A DNA stretch of 64,000 nucleotides from Acinetobacter sp. WCHA45 (GTDB taxonomy: Bacteria > Pseudomonadota > Gammaproteobacteria > Pseudomonadales > Moraxellaceae), in contig NZ_CP028561.1 in assembly GCF_002165255.2 (NCBI RefSeq), positions 620,001-684,000 of the forward strand. Direction: 5' to 3'. A program made the translations under genes and the position numbers. How positions within the stretch are numbered: the stretch's first letter is position 1; each line of letters begins with the position of its first letter. Under the pieces are notes generated by a model. That model had not been told where the DNA came from, ran no database searches, and saw only the letters and a program-made list of their open reading frames with translations. Shown piece by piece: positions 47,761-56,758 of the stretch.

Positions 47761-48795
47761 ATGAAAAAAAATAAAAAGCTAGGATGTCTATCTTTATTGC
47801 TATTAAGTCCATGTACTATGGCGATGCAACCTATGGATGACCAAAGTCTTGCTACAATGACTGGGCAGGATGGTTTGACTATTCAAGCGCAGGCAAATGT
47901 TGAATTCAAACAACTTTCTATGATAGATAATGATGGTTTATCTTATGGAAGTGGCTCTACTTTATATACATCTCCAGACTATACGAAACGAGCAGGTTTA
48001 GTGATTGGAGGGCAAACGTCTTCTAGCCCTGTTCGAGTTGTAGGGCTAAATGGTTCTAGTGAAACTATTCTTGGATTCAACGCTGTAATTGATTCAGATG
48101 CTGGAACAGTCGCCAATAAAGGTGCTTTCACAAATATTGCTTTATCTTTTAATAATAATATTACAGGAATTCGTATTTCTCCTTTTTCTGTATATGCTGC
48201 TAGTGAAGGTACTCTCTCTGATATCATTAGTAATTCATACAGTAAAAGTACTATCTATGATAGTTCTACATTAAAACCTAAAGCAGGTTTAGTGAAAGAA
48301 ATAGTAAGAGTTGGTGGTGCAAGTGGGATAGATATCGTTTTTGCCGCTAATAAACCAACAGTAAATATTCAATTAGGTGCAGCACCACAAGGGCATATGG
48401 TTATGTTTGGTGGTGCAATAAATTCAATTTGTGGTTCAGGTAGTGGTTGTAATATAGTTGCTGTTTCTGACTATGATGGAAGCAATAATCCATATGGTAT
48501 CGGTTTTGATTTTCAATTTACGGGTTATAATAATTCACCTTTTGGGCTGACTGGTTTTTATGCTGGTATTGAGGGTAAAAATGGCACAGATTCTGGTGGG
48601 TTAGTTTTTGGGAATTCGGGAGTTTCAGACAAATTTAACTTGAGTTTAAATAACGTAATTTTAGGGCAGTCTGGAAGTCCGTCTACGACATATCCATCAA
48701 GTACTTTTAATGGATTGCCAAATGCTTCAATTGGAAGTATAGGTGCTGTAGGTGCATCAGTTACTAACTTAAAGATGAAAGTTAGTGGGATGTAA
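47761..48795 (+). CDS. Secreted Fil/DUF6160-like protein 5
   Basis: The 344-residue protein has a signal peptide (MKKNKKLGCLSLLLLSPCTM, cut near AMA or AMQ) followed by MDDQSLATMTGQDGLTI. The body is Gly/Ser-rich and predicted beta strand, ending in NASIGSIGAVGASVTNLKMK. It is 98 bases downstream of protein 4 and is followed by a strong terminator, so it closes the unit. The Cys in the signal region (LGC, residue 9) is too early for a normal lipobox. Confidence 0.6.
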   Translation: MKKNKKLGCLSLLLLSPCTMAMQPMDDQSLATMTGQDGLTIQAQANVEFKQLSMIDNDGLSYGSGSTLYTSPDYTKRAGLVIGGQTSSSPVRVVGLNGSSETILGFNAVIDSDAGTVANKGAFTNIALSFNNNITGIRISPFSVYAASEGTLSDIISNSYSKSTIYDSSTLKPKAGLVKEIVRVGGASGIDIVFAANKPTVNIQLGAAPQGHMVMFGGAINSICGSGSGCNIVAVSDYDGSNNPYGIGFDFQFTGYNNSPFGLTGFYAGIEGKNGTDSGGLVFGNSGVSDKFNLSLNNVILGQSGSPSTTYPSSTFNGLPNASIGSIGAVGASVTNLKMKVSGM

Positions 48796-48813
48796 TAAGT
48801 TAGTCATTTTATT

Positions 48814-48838
48814 AAAGCGACCTCAGTCGCTTTTTTTA
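48814..48838. terminator. Bidirectional terminator between the secreted-protein cluster and dusC
   Basis: GCGAC and GTCGC form the stem with a CTCA loop, flanked by AAA and seven T. It is 18 bases after the last gene of the cluster and 24 bases before the dusC stop. Confidence 0.85.
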
Positions 48839-48862
48839 TCAATATACTCTTATTAAAAAAGG

Positions 48863-49792
48863 TCAGCTCTGCTTCAAGTAATTAATAATCTCATCTAGTT
48901 GTTTCTCTTTCTTTACTTTTGTCCAAAGCTCTTGAGCTTCAGGATAGGCTTTGGTCATCATACCTAACCATTGCTTATAACGACCAATCATTCCAATTTC
49001 AGTTTTAAATTGACCGCTTAGAAATCGTTGTTGGAGTTCAACTAAATCTTGCCAAGAAAGGATTGAATTATCATTATTTTCACGAATACATAAGGTTAAA
49101 TCTGGTGTTGTAACCGCACCACGTCCAATCATAATATCTTTGCAATCTGATTGCGCTATACAAGCTTTGGCATCTGTATTATTCCAGATTTCACCGTTGG
49201 CAATGACATTGATTTTTAGTGCCTCAGTAATTGGCTGAATTTTTTCCCAGTAAGCGGGTGGGGTATAGCCATCTGCTTTGGTACGCGCATGTATGGTAAG
49301 CCAATTTGCACCAGCATCTTCTATCGCATGTGCATTATCTAAAGTGTGGTTTTCATCTAGATAGCCCAGACGCATTTTAGCTGAAACGGGTATATGTGCA
49401 GGTACAGCATCACGAACTGCTTTAACTAAGAGGTGTACGGTTTCAGGTTCATCCAATAGAACAGAACCACCACGATGACGATTAACAGTTTTAGCGGGAC
49501 AACCAAAGTTAAGATCAATTGCAGGTGCGCCGAGTTCCACAACTTTCGCTGCATTTGCTGCTAACATTTCTGGATTATTGCCAAGAAATTGAACATGAAC
49601 TGGTGTACCAGCCGCAGTTTTACCTGAGTTTTTGAGTTCGGGACAAAAACTATAATAAATATGATCTGGAAGAATACTATCGGTAATACGAATAAACTCG
49701 GTTACGCACCAATCAAAACTGCCAACATGAGTGAGCACATCACGCATAATTGGATCAGTTAAGCCTTCCATTGGAGCGAGCACAAGTTTCAC
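48863..49792 (-). CDS. dusC: tRNA-dihydrouridine(16) synthase
   Basis: The 309-residue FMN enzyme reduces uridine in the tRNA D-loop. Seen are the N-terminal LAPMEGLTDPIMRDVLT, the catalytic cysteine loop NFGCPAKTVNRHRGG, the HARTKADGY active-site stretch, and IMIGRGAVTTPDL at the phosphate site. The helical C-terminus GRYKQWLGMM fits the DusC subgroup. It is terminated by the shared hairpin downstream. Confidence 0.93.
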   Translation of the reverse strand: MKLVLAPMEGLTDPIMRDVLTHVGSFDWCVTEFIRITDSILPDHIYYSFCPELKNSGKTAAGTPVHVQFLGNNPEMLAANAAKVVELGAPAIDLNFGCPAKTVNRHRGGSVLLDEPETVHLLVKAVRDAVPAHIPVSAKMRLGYLDENHTLDNAHAIEDAGANWLTIHARTKADGYTPPAYWEKIQPITEALKINVIANGEIWNNTDAKACIAQSDCKDIMIGRGAVTTPDLTLCIRENNDNSILSWQDLVELQQRFLSGQFKTEIGMIGRYKQWLGMMTKAYPEAQELWTKVKKEKQLDEIINYLKQS

Positions 49793-49870
49793 GATGATTA
49801 TTACCTAATGAAGCGAATACTGCGTTATACGCATTTTCAGATAGGCTGTCTACTAATGTTTGAAAAGTGT

Positions 49871-50362
49871 TTAAACAGATTTAATTGAAAAATTAACCCA
49901 TAAGTTGTCATCATCAAAATTTTCAACAAAAAGTTTAATTTTTTGTTGAGGGTACATATTTGATGCACCTAGAACAGATTTACAATCGTTGTAGTCAACG
50001 AAACCAAAAAATTCTTCATTATATTGAACGATTACTCCTTGAGGATAAAAACAAACAATTTCGGTTTCGATCATTTCCCCGATTTTGAATTTGTTTTTTA
50101 ATTCGTTCCACCGCTTTAAATATTTAGATATCGACTGATCCCAGAAATTTAAAAATTCTTCTTTTTTTATTGGAGTCAACATATCTAAGCTTTCGGAGAA
50201 ATTACCTTCGGGTAAGAAGAAATTAGTTTGCTCTATGCTTAAATTTGTATTTATACATTCTGATGAGTTAACAAATATCGACTTTAAACAATAATATTCC
50301 TGATCAAATTCATATAAAGTTATCTCCCCATCTGTATCTATATATTTGTAATATGAATACAA
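49871..50362 (-). CDS. Hypothetical protein with S1-like C-terminal domain
   Basis: The 163-residue soluble protein has a strand-rich acidic/aromatic N-terminal half (YSYYKYIDTDGEITLYEF) and a C-terminal part that resembles an S1/OB-fold (FKIGEMIETEIVCFYPQGVI, EFFGFVDYNDC, QKIKLFVENFDDDNLWVNF). It is noticeably more A/T-rich than its neighbours and lies in the gap between dusC and the ypjD-like gene, so it may be acquired. Proteins with this layout occur among orphan immunity-type genes, but no toxin gene is visible here. Confidence 0.5.
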   Translation of the reverse strand: MYSYYKYIDTDGEITLYEFDQEYYCLKSIFVNSSECINTNLSIEQTNFFLPEGNFSESLDMLTPIKKEEFLNFWDQSISKYLKRWNELKNKFKIGEMIETEIVCFYPQGVIVQYNEEFFGFVDYNDCKSVLGASNMYPQQKIKLFVENFDDDNLWVNFSIKSV

Positions 50363-50393
50363 AGTTATTCCTCAAATGGCTAAGTGGTGTTGT

Positions 50394-51203
50394 TCAGCGT
50401 CCCAAAATCATTTCTAAAACAAACTTACTACCGATAAAACCAATTGCAAGTAAGATAAAACCTGTAATGGTAAAGCGAATTGCTTTGCGTCCGCGCCAAC
50501 CGAATTTGTAATGGCCAATTAAAAGCGCACCATATAAAAACCATGAAATAATACTAAAAGCGGTTTTATGAGCAAGATGTTGAGCAAAGAAGTTATCAAT
50601 TGTAAAAAAGCCAAAGAGAAGTGCAGCAGTGAGTAAGCCAAAACCTGTAATAATTAAATCAAAGAGTACCGATTCCATCACTTGGAATGGTGGAAGTAAG
50701 TTAACCCAAATTCGTCTTTTTTGTTTCTTCTTAAGTTCTCTATCTTGAAACCAAAGCAATACGGAATGAATAGTTGCCATTAGTAAAACAGCATAAGCTG
50801 ACAAAGAGAGGATGATATGAAGATCTAAACCTAAGCTATGTTGTTCAATGACTTGGTTTGGTTGACTAAAAGCATATCCTAAAATTAAACCAATTACGGC
50901 AACAGGAGTGCCGATTAAATTTAATGGCAAGATTGGTCGAATGAAACTTAAAATTATACTGAGTGCTAACATCAGCCCCGAAGTAAATGACATTAGGTTA
51001 AATACATCATAATTCACGCCAATTGGTGTCATCATGTCTTGATAGAGCACCGTACTATGCAGTAGTAGCCCTAGACCAATCATAATCGAATAACACCAAA
51101 GATTTGGAGTACGTTTTGACATCAAACGTATAAACAAATACCAAAAAGAACTGGTATAGGCTACAAGTGCCAAAATTGTGTAAACCAAGGGGAGACTGAT
51201 CAT
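50394..51203 (-). CDS. ypjD: YpjD/CcsA-family inner-membrane protein
   Basis: The 269-residue protein has about eight hydrophobic helices of the cytochrome c assembly (CcsA/HemX-like) family. The conserved His-containing parts are LLLHSTVLYQ, LDLHIILSLSAY and LAHKTAFSIISW. It is divergent from ffh, the same neighbourhood as ypjD in E. coli. Function unproven; heme handling is a family-based guess. Confidence 0.85.
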   Translation of the reverse strand: MISLPLVYTILALVAYTSSFWYLFIRLMSKRTPNLWCYSIMIGLGLLLHSTVLYQDMMTPIGVNYDVFNLMSFTSGLMLALSIILSFIRPILPLNLIGTPVAVIGLILGYAFSQPNQVIEQHSLGLDLHIILSLSAYAVLLMATIHSVLLWFQDRELKKKQKRRIWVNLLPPFQVMESVLFDLIITGFGLLTAALLFGFFTIDNFFAQHLAHKTAFSIISWFLYGALLIGHYKFGWRGRKAIRFTITGFILLAIGFIGSKFVLEMILGR

Positions 51204-51350
51204 GTCAAACCTTTTTCAGGGGGTTGAATAATATTCACTATATAAGATGTAAATTCGCTTCGAACTACAGTATCCTATAGCATCTTACGCATAAATTTTC
51301 TATTTTAAGAAAGATTTTTTTGCAACTAGCCATTTTAAGCGGATTTCGCA

Positions 51351-52757
51351 ATGTTTGATACCTTAACAGAACGACTCACACAGAGTTTAAGAAATGTTAC
51401 TGGCTCAGGGCAGCTGACCGAAGACAATATTAAAGATACCTTACGTGAAGTACGTATGGCACTTCTTGAAGCCGATGTGGCATTACCTGTAACTCGTGAA
51501 TTCATCGCGAAGGTTAAGGAAGAAGCTCTCGGTCAAGAAGTCATGACTCAGCTTTCTCCAGGTCAGGCATTTGTAAAAATTGTCTATGATGAACTCACCA
51601 AAATGATGGGTGAGGCAAATGAGACTCTAGATTTAAGCGCAAAACCACCGGTTGTGGTCCTTCTTGCTGGTTTGCAAGGTGCTGGTAAAACCACGACAGC
51701 TGCAAAATTAGCGCGTTTCCTCAAAGAGCGCCAAAAGAAAAAAGTAATGACTGTTTCTGCCGACGTGTATCGTCCAGCAGCAATTAAGCAGTTAGAAACA
51801 GTATCAAATGAAGTTGGTGTTGGTTTTATTCCATCACAAGCGTCAGAAAAACCAATTGATATTGTCAATCGTGCGATTGAGCAAGCAAAAATTCAATTTG
51901 CTGACGTTTTGATTGTCGATACGGCAGGTCGTCTACATGTCGATGAAGACATGATGGATGAGATTAAAGAATTACACGCTGCAGTTAAGCCAACAGAGAC
52001 TCTGTTTGTTGTCGATGCGATGACAGGTCAGGATGCTGCTAATACAGCAAAAGCATTTAACGATGCTTTGGCTTTGACTGGTGTTATTCTCACTAAAACT
52101 GATGGTGATGCACGTGGTGGTGCTGCGCTTTCTGTTCGTGCGATTACAGGTAAACCGATCAAGTTCTTGGGTATCGGTGAAAAACTAGATGCACTTGAGC
52201 CATTCCATCCAGATCGTGTTGCACAACGTATCTTGGGCATGGGTGATGTCCTTTCTTTAGTCGAAGAAGTTGAACGTAAGATCGACAAAGAAAAAGCCGA
52301 AAAAATGGCGAAAAAATTGCAAAAAGGCGGTACCTTCAACTTTGAAGATATGCTGATGCAATTTGAGCAAATGAGTAAAATGGGCGGCATGATGGGCTTC
52401 TTGGATAAGTTGCCTGGAATGAGTAACTCTGGTATTCAAGATGCGATTGCACAAGCAAATCCTGAAAAGCAAGTGAAAAAAATGGAAGCGATTATTCAAT
52501 CGATGACCATTAAAGAACGCCGTAACCCAGATTTGATGAATCCAAGCCGTAAAAAGCGTATTGCTGCGGGTTGTGGTATGGACGTTGCTGAAGTGAATAA
52601 ATTAATTAAGCAACAAGCTCAAATGGCGAAAATGATGAAGAAATTTGCGAATCCGTCAGGAATGAGCAAAATGTTGAAGTCATTAGGTAATATGCAAAAA
52701 CAATTTGGTGGCGGTAACATGGGACCTTTATTTGGTAGTAATGAACCAAAAAAATAA
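51351..52757 (+). CDS. ffh: Signal recognition particle protein (SRP54)
   Basis: The 468-residue GTPase binds 4.5S RNA and nascent signal peptides and targets them to FtsY. Domains: N (1-95), G with GLQGAGKTTTAAKLA, DTAGRLHVD and TKTDGDARGG (96-300), and a Met-rich M domain (about 325-455), including LPGMSNSG and NPSRKKRIAAGCGM, ending in a flexible tail. Complete and typical. Confidence 0.97.
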   Translation: MFDTLTERLTQSLRNVTGSGQLTEDNIKDTLREVRMALLEADVALPVTREFIAKVKEEALGQEVMTQLSPGQAFVKIVYDELTKMMGEANETLDLSAKPPVVVLLAGLQGAGKTTTAAKLARFLKERQKKKVMTVSADVYRPAAIKQLETVSNEVGVGFIPSQASEKPIDIVNRAIEQAKIQFADVLIVDTAGRLHVDEDMMDEIKELHAAVKPTETLFVVDAMTGQDAANTAKAFNDALALTGVILTKTDGDARGGAALSVRAITGKPIKFLGIGEKLDALEPFHPDRVAQRILGMGDVLSLVEEVERKIDKEKAEKMAKKLQKGGTFNFEDMLMQFEQMSKMGGMMGFLDKLPGMSNSGIQDAIAQANPEKQVKKMEAIIQSMTIKERRNPDLMNPSRKKRIAAGCGMDVAEVNKLIKQQAQMAKMMKKFANPSGMSKMLKSLGNMQKQFGGGNMGPLFGSNEPKK

Positions 52758-52772
52758 CCTAAAGCTCTCTAG

Positions 52773-52796
52773 AAAAGGCGCAAATTGCGCCTTTTT
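52773..52796 (+). terminator. Intrinsic terminator of ffh
   Basis: AAAAGGCGCA pairs with TGCGCCTTTT around a short AAT loop, and one further T follows. It begins 15 bases after the ffh stop. Confidence 0.85.
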
Positions 52797-52886
52797 AGTG
52801 AATGCCCAACTGATTGAAGCTGTTCATGCAGGGCATTTTCGCACTGAAGATGGATATACGATGTTTCCTCAGTTGTTCCAGATACT

Positions 52887-53630
52887 TCAAACATTGGTTA
52901 ATGCTGACTTAAGTTGAACGTAATTTTTTAGTCCTTTAAGTAAGAGATCAGATTCAATCAAAGGTCGATGGTGTTGCAGAAATTTGGCAAATATCTCAGC
53001 ATCTCCGCCTGTTAAAATCAGGTGTTTAGGTGACTGTTGCATAATTTGATCAATGGTACTAATTAGACCTAGCAAGATACCGTGATGCACAGCATCAACG
53101 GTGTTGTGTCCTGGTTTCAGATTATCGAATGCAGAATCAGGAATTTTAATACCTTTGGTATTTTGAATCAGTGAATCTCGTTGCAAATATAAATTTGGCA
53201 GAATATAACCGCCTAAATGTTGTAACCCTTCTACTAAATCAATGGTCAGCGCTGTACCACAGCCAATCACACAAAAGTTTTGATCAGGTTTTGAAATAGC
53301 TAAGACCTGTAACCAACGATCAATCCCGAGTTGACTTGGAACATCATAACCACAACGAAGTCCTGCATAATTAGCATGTACCTGAGCGAAGATAATTGGA
53401 ATTTCCAAAATATCGAGGATCATTTGAATACGTTGATTATTTTCTGTATCTAAAACAGATGAAATTCCAACCTGACTTAAATTTTGATGTCTAAAATGTT
53501 GAATTAAACCTAAGAGTAAATCGGCAGGTGACTGTAAGTGTAATTCGGCAGCATGTTCAAGCACTTGATCATTTTCGGTAATCCAATACTTTAAACGGGT
53601 ATTACCAATATCCAACCATAGACTTTTCAT
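52887..53630 (-). CDS. coaX: Type III pantothenate kinase
   Basis: The 247-residue protein catalyses the first step of CoA synthesis. The actin-like ATPase core shows [10 protein letters not shown] at the N-terminus, the family signature [20 protein letters not shown] and GGYILPN, and a late TGGDAE. The ribosome site (AAGGAGTGATC) overlaps the stop of birA, 14 bases upstream, so the two are co-transcribed. Confidence 0.94.
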   Translation of the reverse strand: MKSLWLDIGNTRLKYWITENDQVLEHAAELHLQSPADLLLGLIQHFRHQNLSQVGISSVLDTENNQRIQMILDILEIPIIFAQVHANYAGLRCGYDVPSQLGIDRWLQVLAISKPDQNFCVIGCGTALTIDLVEGLQHLGGYILPNLYLQRDSLIQNTKGIKIPDSAFDNLKPGHNTVDAVHHGILLGLISTIDQIMQQSPKHLILTGGDAEIFAKFLQHHRPLIESDLLLKGLKNYVQLKSALTNV

Positions 53631-53644
53631 AAAATGATCACTCC

Positions 53645-54397
53645 TTAAATGGGTGCGAGGCGTAAACGGCCTTGATAGAAGGCTTGAACATGATCGGTTT
53701 TAATGAGTACAGCACCATCATTGGAGATGCCTTGAAAACGCCCTTGAAGCTTACCTTGCGCATGTTCAAACTCAACTTGTTGATTGAGCCATATTGCATG
53801 ATGGTTAAAGCGTTCAGCTAAATTATAACTGCCATGTTCAAACCATTGAGAAGCCTGTTGAATCGCAGTGTAAAGCTCAGCAATCAGTGTTAAACGATCA
53901 GTATGAGCTAAACTGAGCATCGTCAGAGAGGTAATTGGCTGATCCGCATTTTCTACAGGGGGCGTGTTTAAGTTAATGCCTACGCCAACAATCGCTTGAT
54001 GAGGGGAGAGTGGTTCAACCAAAATTCCACCCCATTTGCCTTGAGCACTATATAAATCATTTGGCCATTTAATTTGTAAACTTAGACCTTTTAAGCTTGG
54101 CATTTGTAGGATATTTAAAGCAACTTCCAGTGCAAGACGACCACCTAAAGCTGTTTTGGTTTGAATCAGTGTGCTTAAATAAATATTACCTTCAGGAGAA
54201 GACCATTGCCGTTGGTGCTGACCTCGACCTTGTGTTTGCTGTGCACTGCAAACTAATCCTGAGCTAATGCCTTTTTGTGCAATTTCACGCATATCATCAT
54301 TTGTCGATGTTGTCGTCGTTTTGAGCAACACGATTTCAGGAAATTGATTTTTTGCATTAAGTAATTGCTGAAGCTGGCGAGTTGCTAAATCTTCCAT
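53645..54397 (-). CDS. birA: Biotin--[acetyl-CoA-carboxylase] ligase (no HTH domain)
   Basis: The 250-residue enzyme activates biotin with ATP and transfers it to AccB. The biotin-AMP loop is [15 protein letters not shown], followed by KWPNDLY with GKWGGILVE, and a C-terminal SH3-like cap ([17 protein letters not shown]). There is no N-terminal winged helix, so unlike E. coli BirA it should not repress biotin genes. First gene of a two-gene unit with coaX, divergent from the TauE/SafE gene. Confidence 0.94.
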   Translation of the reverse strand: MEDLATRQLQQLLNAKNQFPEIVLLKTTTTSTNDDMREIAQKGISSGLVCSAQQTQGRGQHQRQWSSPEGNIYLSTLIQTKTALGGRLALEVALNILQMPSLKGLSLQIKWPNDLYSAQGKWGGILVEPLSPHQAIVGVGINLNTPPVENADQPITSLTMLSLAHTDRLTLIAELYTAIQQASQWFEHGSYNLAERFNHHAIWLNQQVEFEHAQGKLQGRFQGISNDGAVLIKTDHVQAFYQGRLRLAPI

Positions 54398-54420
54398 TGT
54401 TTTATAAGTAGAGTGGTCAT

Positions 54421-55227
54421 GTGTTGATGGAGTTAATCATATATTTGCTGATTGGCGCAATTGCTGGATTTACTGCAGGTTTGTTTGGTGTTGGCGGTGG
54501 ATTAATTATTGTACCAATTTTATATATTGTCTTTACTCAAATGCATTATGACCCGAATGTGATCATGCATATAGCTGTGGGGACATCTCTAGCTACAATT
54601 ATTGTAACATCAATTAGTTCTGTGACTGCTCACCATAAAAAAGGTGCTGTCTTATGGAATGTATTTCGTAATTTAGCACCAGGTTTGGTTTTGGGGTCTT
54701 TCTTCGGTGCAGGTGTGGCGGATTTACTCTCTGGGCAGCATTTACAGTTAATTATTGGTGTATTTGCAGTGTGGATGTCTTATAAAATGTTTAGCGGAGC
54801 GCATGCTGTTATTGATCCAAATCGCCACTTACCATCTGCACCATTACAGTTTATTGCTGGTGGTGGAATTGGGGTGGCATCTGCGATATTTGGGATCGGT
54901 GGTGGTAGCCTAACGGTACCTTATTTGAACCGTCATGGTGTGGTGATGCAAAAGGCGGTGGCAACTTCAGCGGCGTGTGGATTGCCGATTGCGATTGCTG
55001 GTGCAATCGGATTTATGTGGTTTGGTGCAAAAGAACAAATTAATGTGCCAAATACGATTGGTTATGTTCATATTTATGCTTTTCTTGGTATTAGCGCAAT
55101 GAGCTTTATTACCGCTAAACTGGGAGCAAAAGTAGCACATCGCTTATCATCTGCGATGTTAAAAAAATCTTTTGCAGGCTTATTAGTTGTTGTTGGCTGC
55201 TACTTTATTTATAAAGGTTTAATTTAA
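54421..55227 (+). CDS. TauE/SafE-family anion exporter
   Basis: The 268-residue inner-membrane protein has about eight helices in two homologous halves, with the family motifs GFTAGLFGVGGGLIIVPIL and ASAIFGIGGGSLTVPYL. The family exports sulfite and other organosulfur anions; the substrate here is unknown. The start is at the GTG at 54421 or the ATG at 54427. Its stop overlaps that of the convergent GTPase gene. Confidence 0.88.
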   Translation: MLMELIIYLLIGAIAGFTAGLFGVGGGLIIVPILYIVFTQMHYDPNVIMHIAVGTSLATIIVTSISSVTAHHKKGAVLWNVFRNLAPGLVLGSFFGAGVADLLSGQHLQLIIGVFAVWMSYKMFSGAHAVIDPNRHLPSAPLQFIAGGGIGVASAIFGIGGGSLTVPYLNRHGVVMQKAVATSAACGLPIAIAGAIGFMWFGAKEQINVPNTIGYVHIYAFLGISAMSFITAKLGAKVAHRLSSAMLKKSFAGLLVVVGCYFIYKGLI

Positions 55228-55766
55228 GTTATCAGCCCATAATGTACTTCAATATTTGCGATCAGCGTCTCTACCAATAGCAAAACATCATCCTGTTGCC
55301 GTGCATCGATGAAAAACAGAGGGTAATTAACGCCTTGTGTTGCAAGCCAATCTCGGTACATCGAAAGCGTTCTTTCTGGTTTTTGATCAATATGAGTAAT
55401 CGCAATCACAATATTATTGCCAAATGGTTTGAACGCTTCTACATACTGAGCTAGATCGAGTAGTGGATTTTCTGTGGCGTGGTCAATCATGACAATCGTA
55501 CCAATTGCACCTTTGCAAATTACAGCCCAAATAAACTCAAAACGTTCTTGTCCAGGCGTCCCGTATAACCCGACTTTGACGCCATCATCTAAAGTAATCT
55601 CACCATAATCGATACCGACAGTGGTGAGCATTTTTTCATGCGATTCAAGATCAGTATTTAAAGCCTCGGTGCTGAGTACATCAATTTCCGAGAGGGCCTT
55701 TATCGCACTGGATTTACCTGACCCCATAGTTCCACCAAAGACAATTTTATATTGTTGTATAATCAT
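55224..55766 (-). CDS. Small Ras-like GTPase (COG2229-type)
   Basis: The 180-residue protein has a P-loop GTMGSGKSS (G1, residues 12-20), a switch II motif YGTPGQERF (68-76) and THID (124-127) in place of the usual NKxD guanine motif. A late IDARQQDD may be G5. These fit the MglA/SRbeta-like small GTPases of bacteria. It is 14 bases downstream of its partner gene and ends convergent with the TauE gene. A target or GAP is not identified; no Roadblock/MglB gene is nearby. Confidence 0.8.
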   Translation of the reverse strand: MIIQQYKIVFGGTMGSGKSSAIKALSEIDVLSTEALNTDLESHEKMLTTVGIDYGEITLDDGVKVGLYGTPGQERFEFIWAVICKGAIGTIVMIDHATENPLLDLAQYVEAFKPFGNNIVIAITHIDQKPERTLSMYRDWLATQGVNYPLFFIDARQQDDVLLLVETLIANIEVHYGLIT

Positions 55767-55780
55767 AGAGTTATCCTAGG

Positions 55781-56758
55781 TTAGAAGCCTAAACGGTTAC
55801 GTAATCGACCAAACAATTTTTTCATAAAATTTTGTTCAGTCATATTTTGATTATTTTGCGGATGATAGTTGGCTTGATGATCTTTGATAATTTTGCCGTA
55901 ATTTGCACCTAAACTTGCTGCAACAAATTGTTTGACACGCTGTTCAGGTAATTTTAATTGGCTGGCTACAACTGAAATTTCAGCCCCTTTAGCAAAACAA
56001 GCAGCCATACGTAAAATATCTTGGCGCTCAATTTTATTTATTGGTTGTGGCCAAATCTCTAAATAGAAACTTGATGCAGAGGGGGGGCAAAGTTCATTAA
56101 AATCTTTTGATGCCCAAAGTAGATTCCATAACCATTGTTTTAAATCTTGTTGTGGAGTCTCTGTGATCCAAAGTTGGTCATTTTGTGTGGCGTAGGTGTA
56201 ATTTAAGCTTGGATCTGTATGTAATGTTTGTAGCATCGGATTTTGCCAAACCCATTCGTTACGAGGGTCTGCAATTGCAATTAAACCATTGTGATCAAAC
56301 AACTGAATTTTGCCATTTTTAGGATTGAGGATTTCTTGTAGAACTTCCCCGATTTGTTTCCGATGAATTGTAGTATTCGTTGCTTGAGTTGGGGATACTT
56401 TCTCTATCGCAGCATTTTTAGCTAAGCGCTCATTTAGCCATTGATGTAGTGAGTGAAGATGATTCAATGGTAGATATAGAATGTCATCTTCGATTGAACT
56501 ATTTTTATCAGCATTATTGGCAATTTGTAGAACATTAATATGGTTATTGTTGATTAAACTTTTGATATTCGGTGAGTCAAAAAAGATATGATTGATCATC
56601 AAAATATCGAGATGTGGTTCAGCAATATTGCTCCAGTTGACTTGGATATGACTAGGAATAGCAGTTTGTATATGTTCTTTTAATTCATTCAATGTTCTGA
56701 GACTGAGCCCAAAAATTGCGATATTAACAGCTTGATGAACACTCATAATGCTACTCAT
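55781..56758 (-). CDS. Hypothetical partner of the small GTPase
   Basis: The 325-residue soluble protein has an N-terminal part that looks like a Rossmann or pseudo-receiver fold (VNIAIFGLSLRTLNELKEHI, LDILMINHIFFDS). A linker at about 120-130 is followed by an alpha/beta middle, then a helical C-terminus with a possible winged helix (DILRMAACFAKGAEISVVAS, LPEQRVKQFVAAS) and a basic end. No named family recognised. The ATG at 56746 (MSVHQAV) is an alternative start. It is the first gene of the pair, so the two proteins probably work together. Confidence 0.65.
   Translation of the reverse strand: MSSIMSVHQAVNIAIFGLSLRTLNELKEHIQTAIPSHIQVNWSNIAEPHLDILMINHIFFDSPNIKSLINNNHINVLQIANNADKNSSIEDDILYLPLNHLHSLHQWLNERLAKNAAIEKVSPTQATNTTIHRKQIGEVLQEILNPKNGKIQLFDHNGLIAIADPRNEWVWQNPMLQTLHTDPSLNYTYATQNDQLWITETPQQDLKQWLWNLLWASKDFNELCPPSASSFYLEIWPQPINKIERQDILRMAACFAKGAEISVVASQLKLPEQRVKQFVAASLGANYGKIIKDHQANYHPQNNQNMTEQNFMKKLFGRLRNRLGF

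Noticed and set aside
49871..50362. Immunity gene of a toxin-immunity pair
   Set aside because: No toxin or delivery gene is adjacent; kept as a hypothetical gene.
52798..52917. 39-codon frame from GTG after the ffh terminator (VNAQLIEAVHAGHF...)
   Set aside because: It begins directly after the terminator T-run with no ribosome site and overlaps the 3' end of coaX; probably chance.
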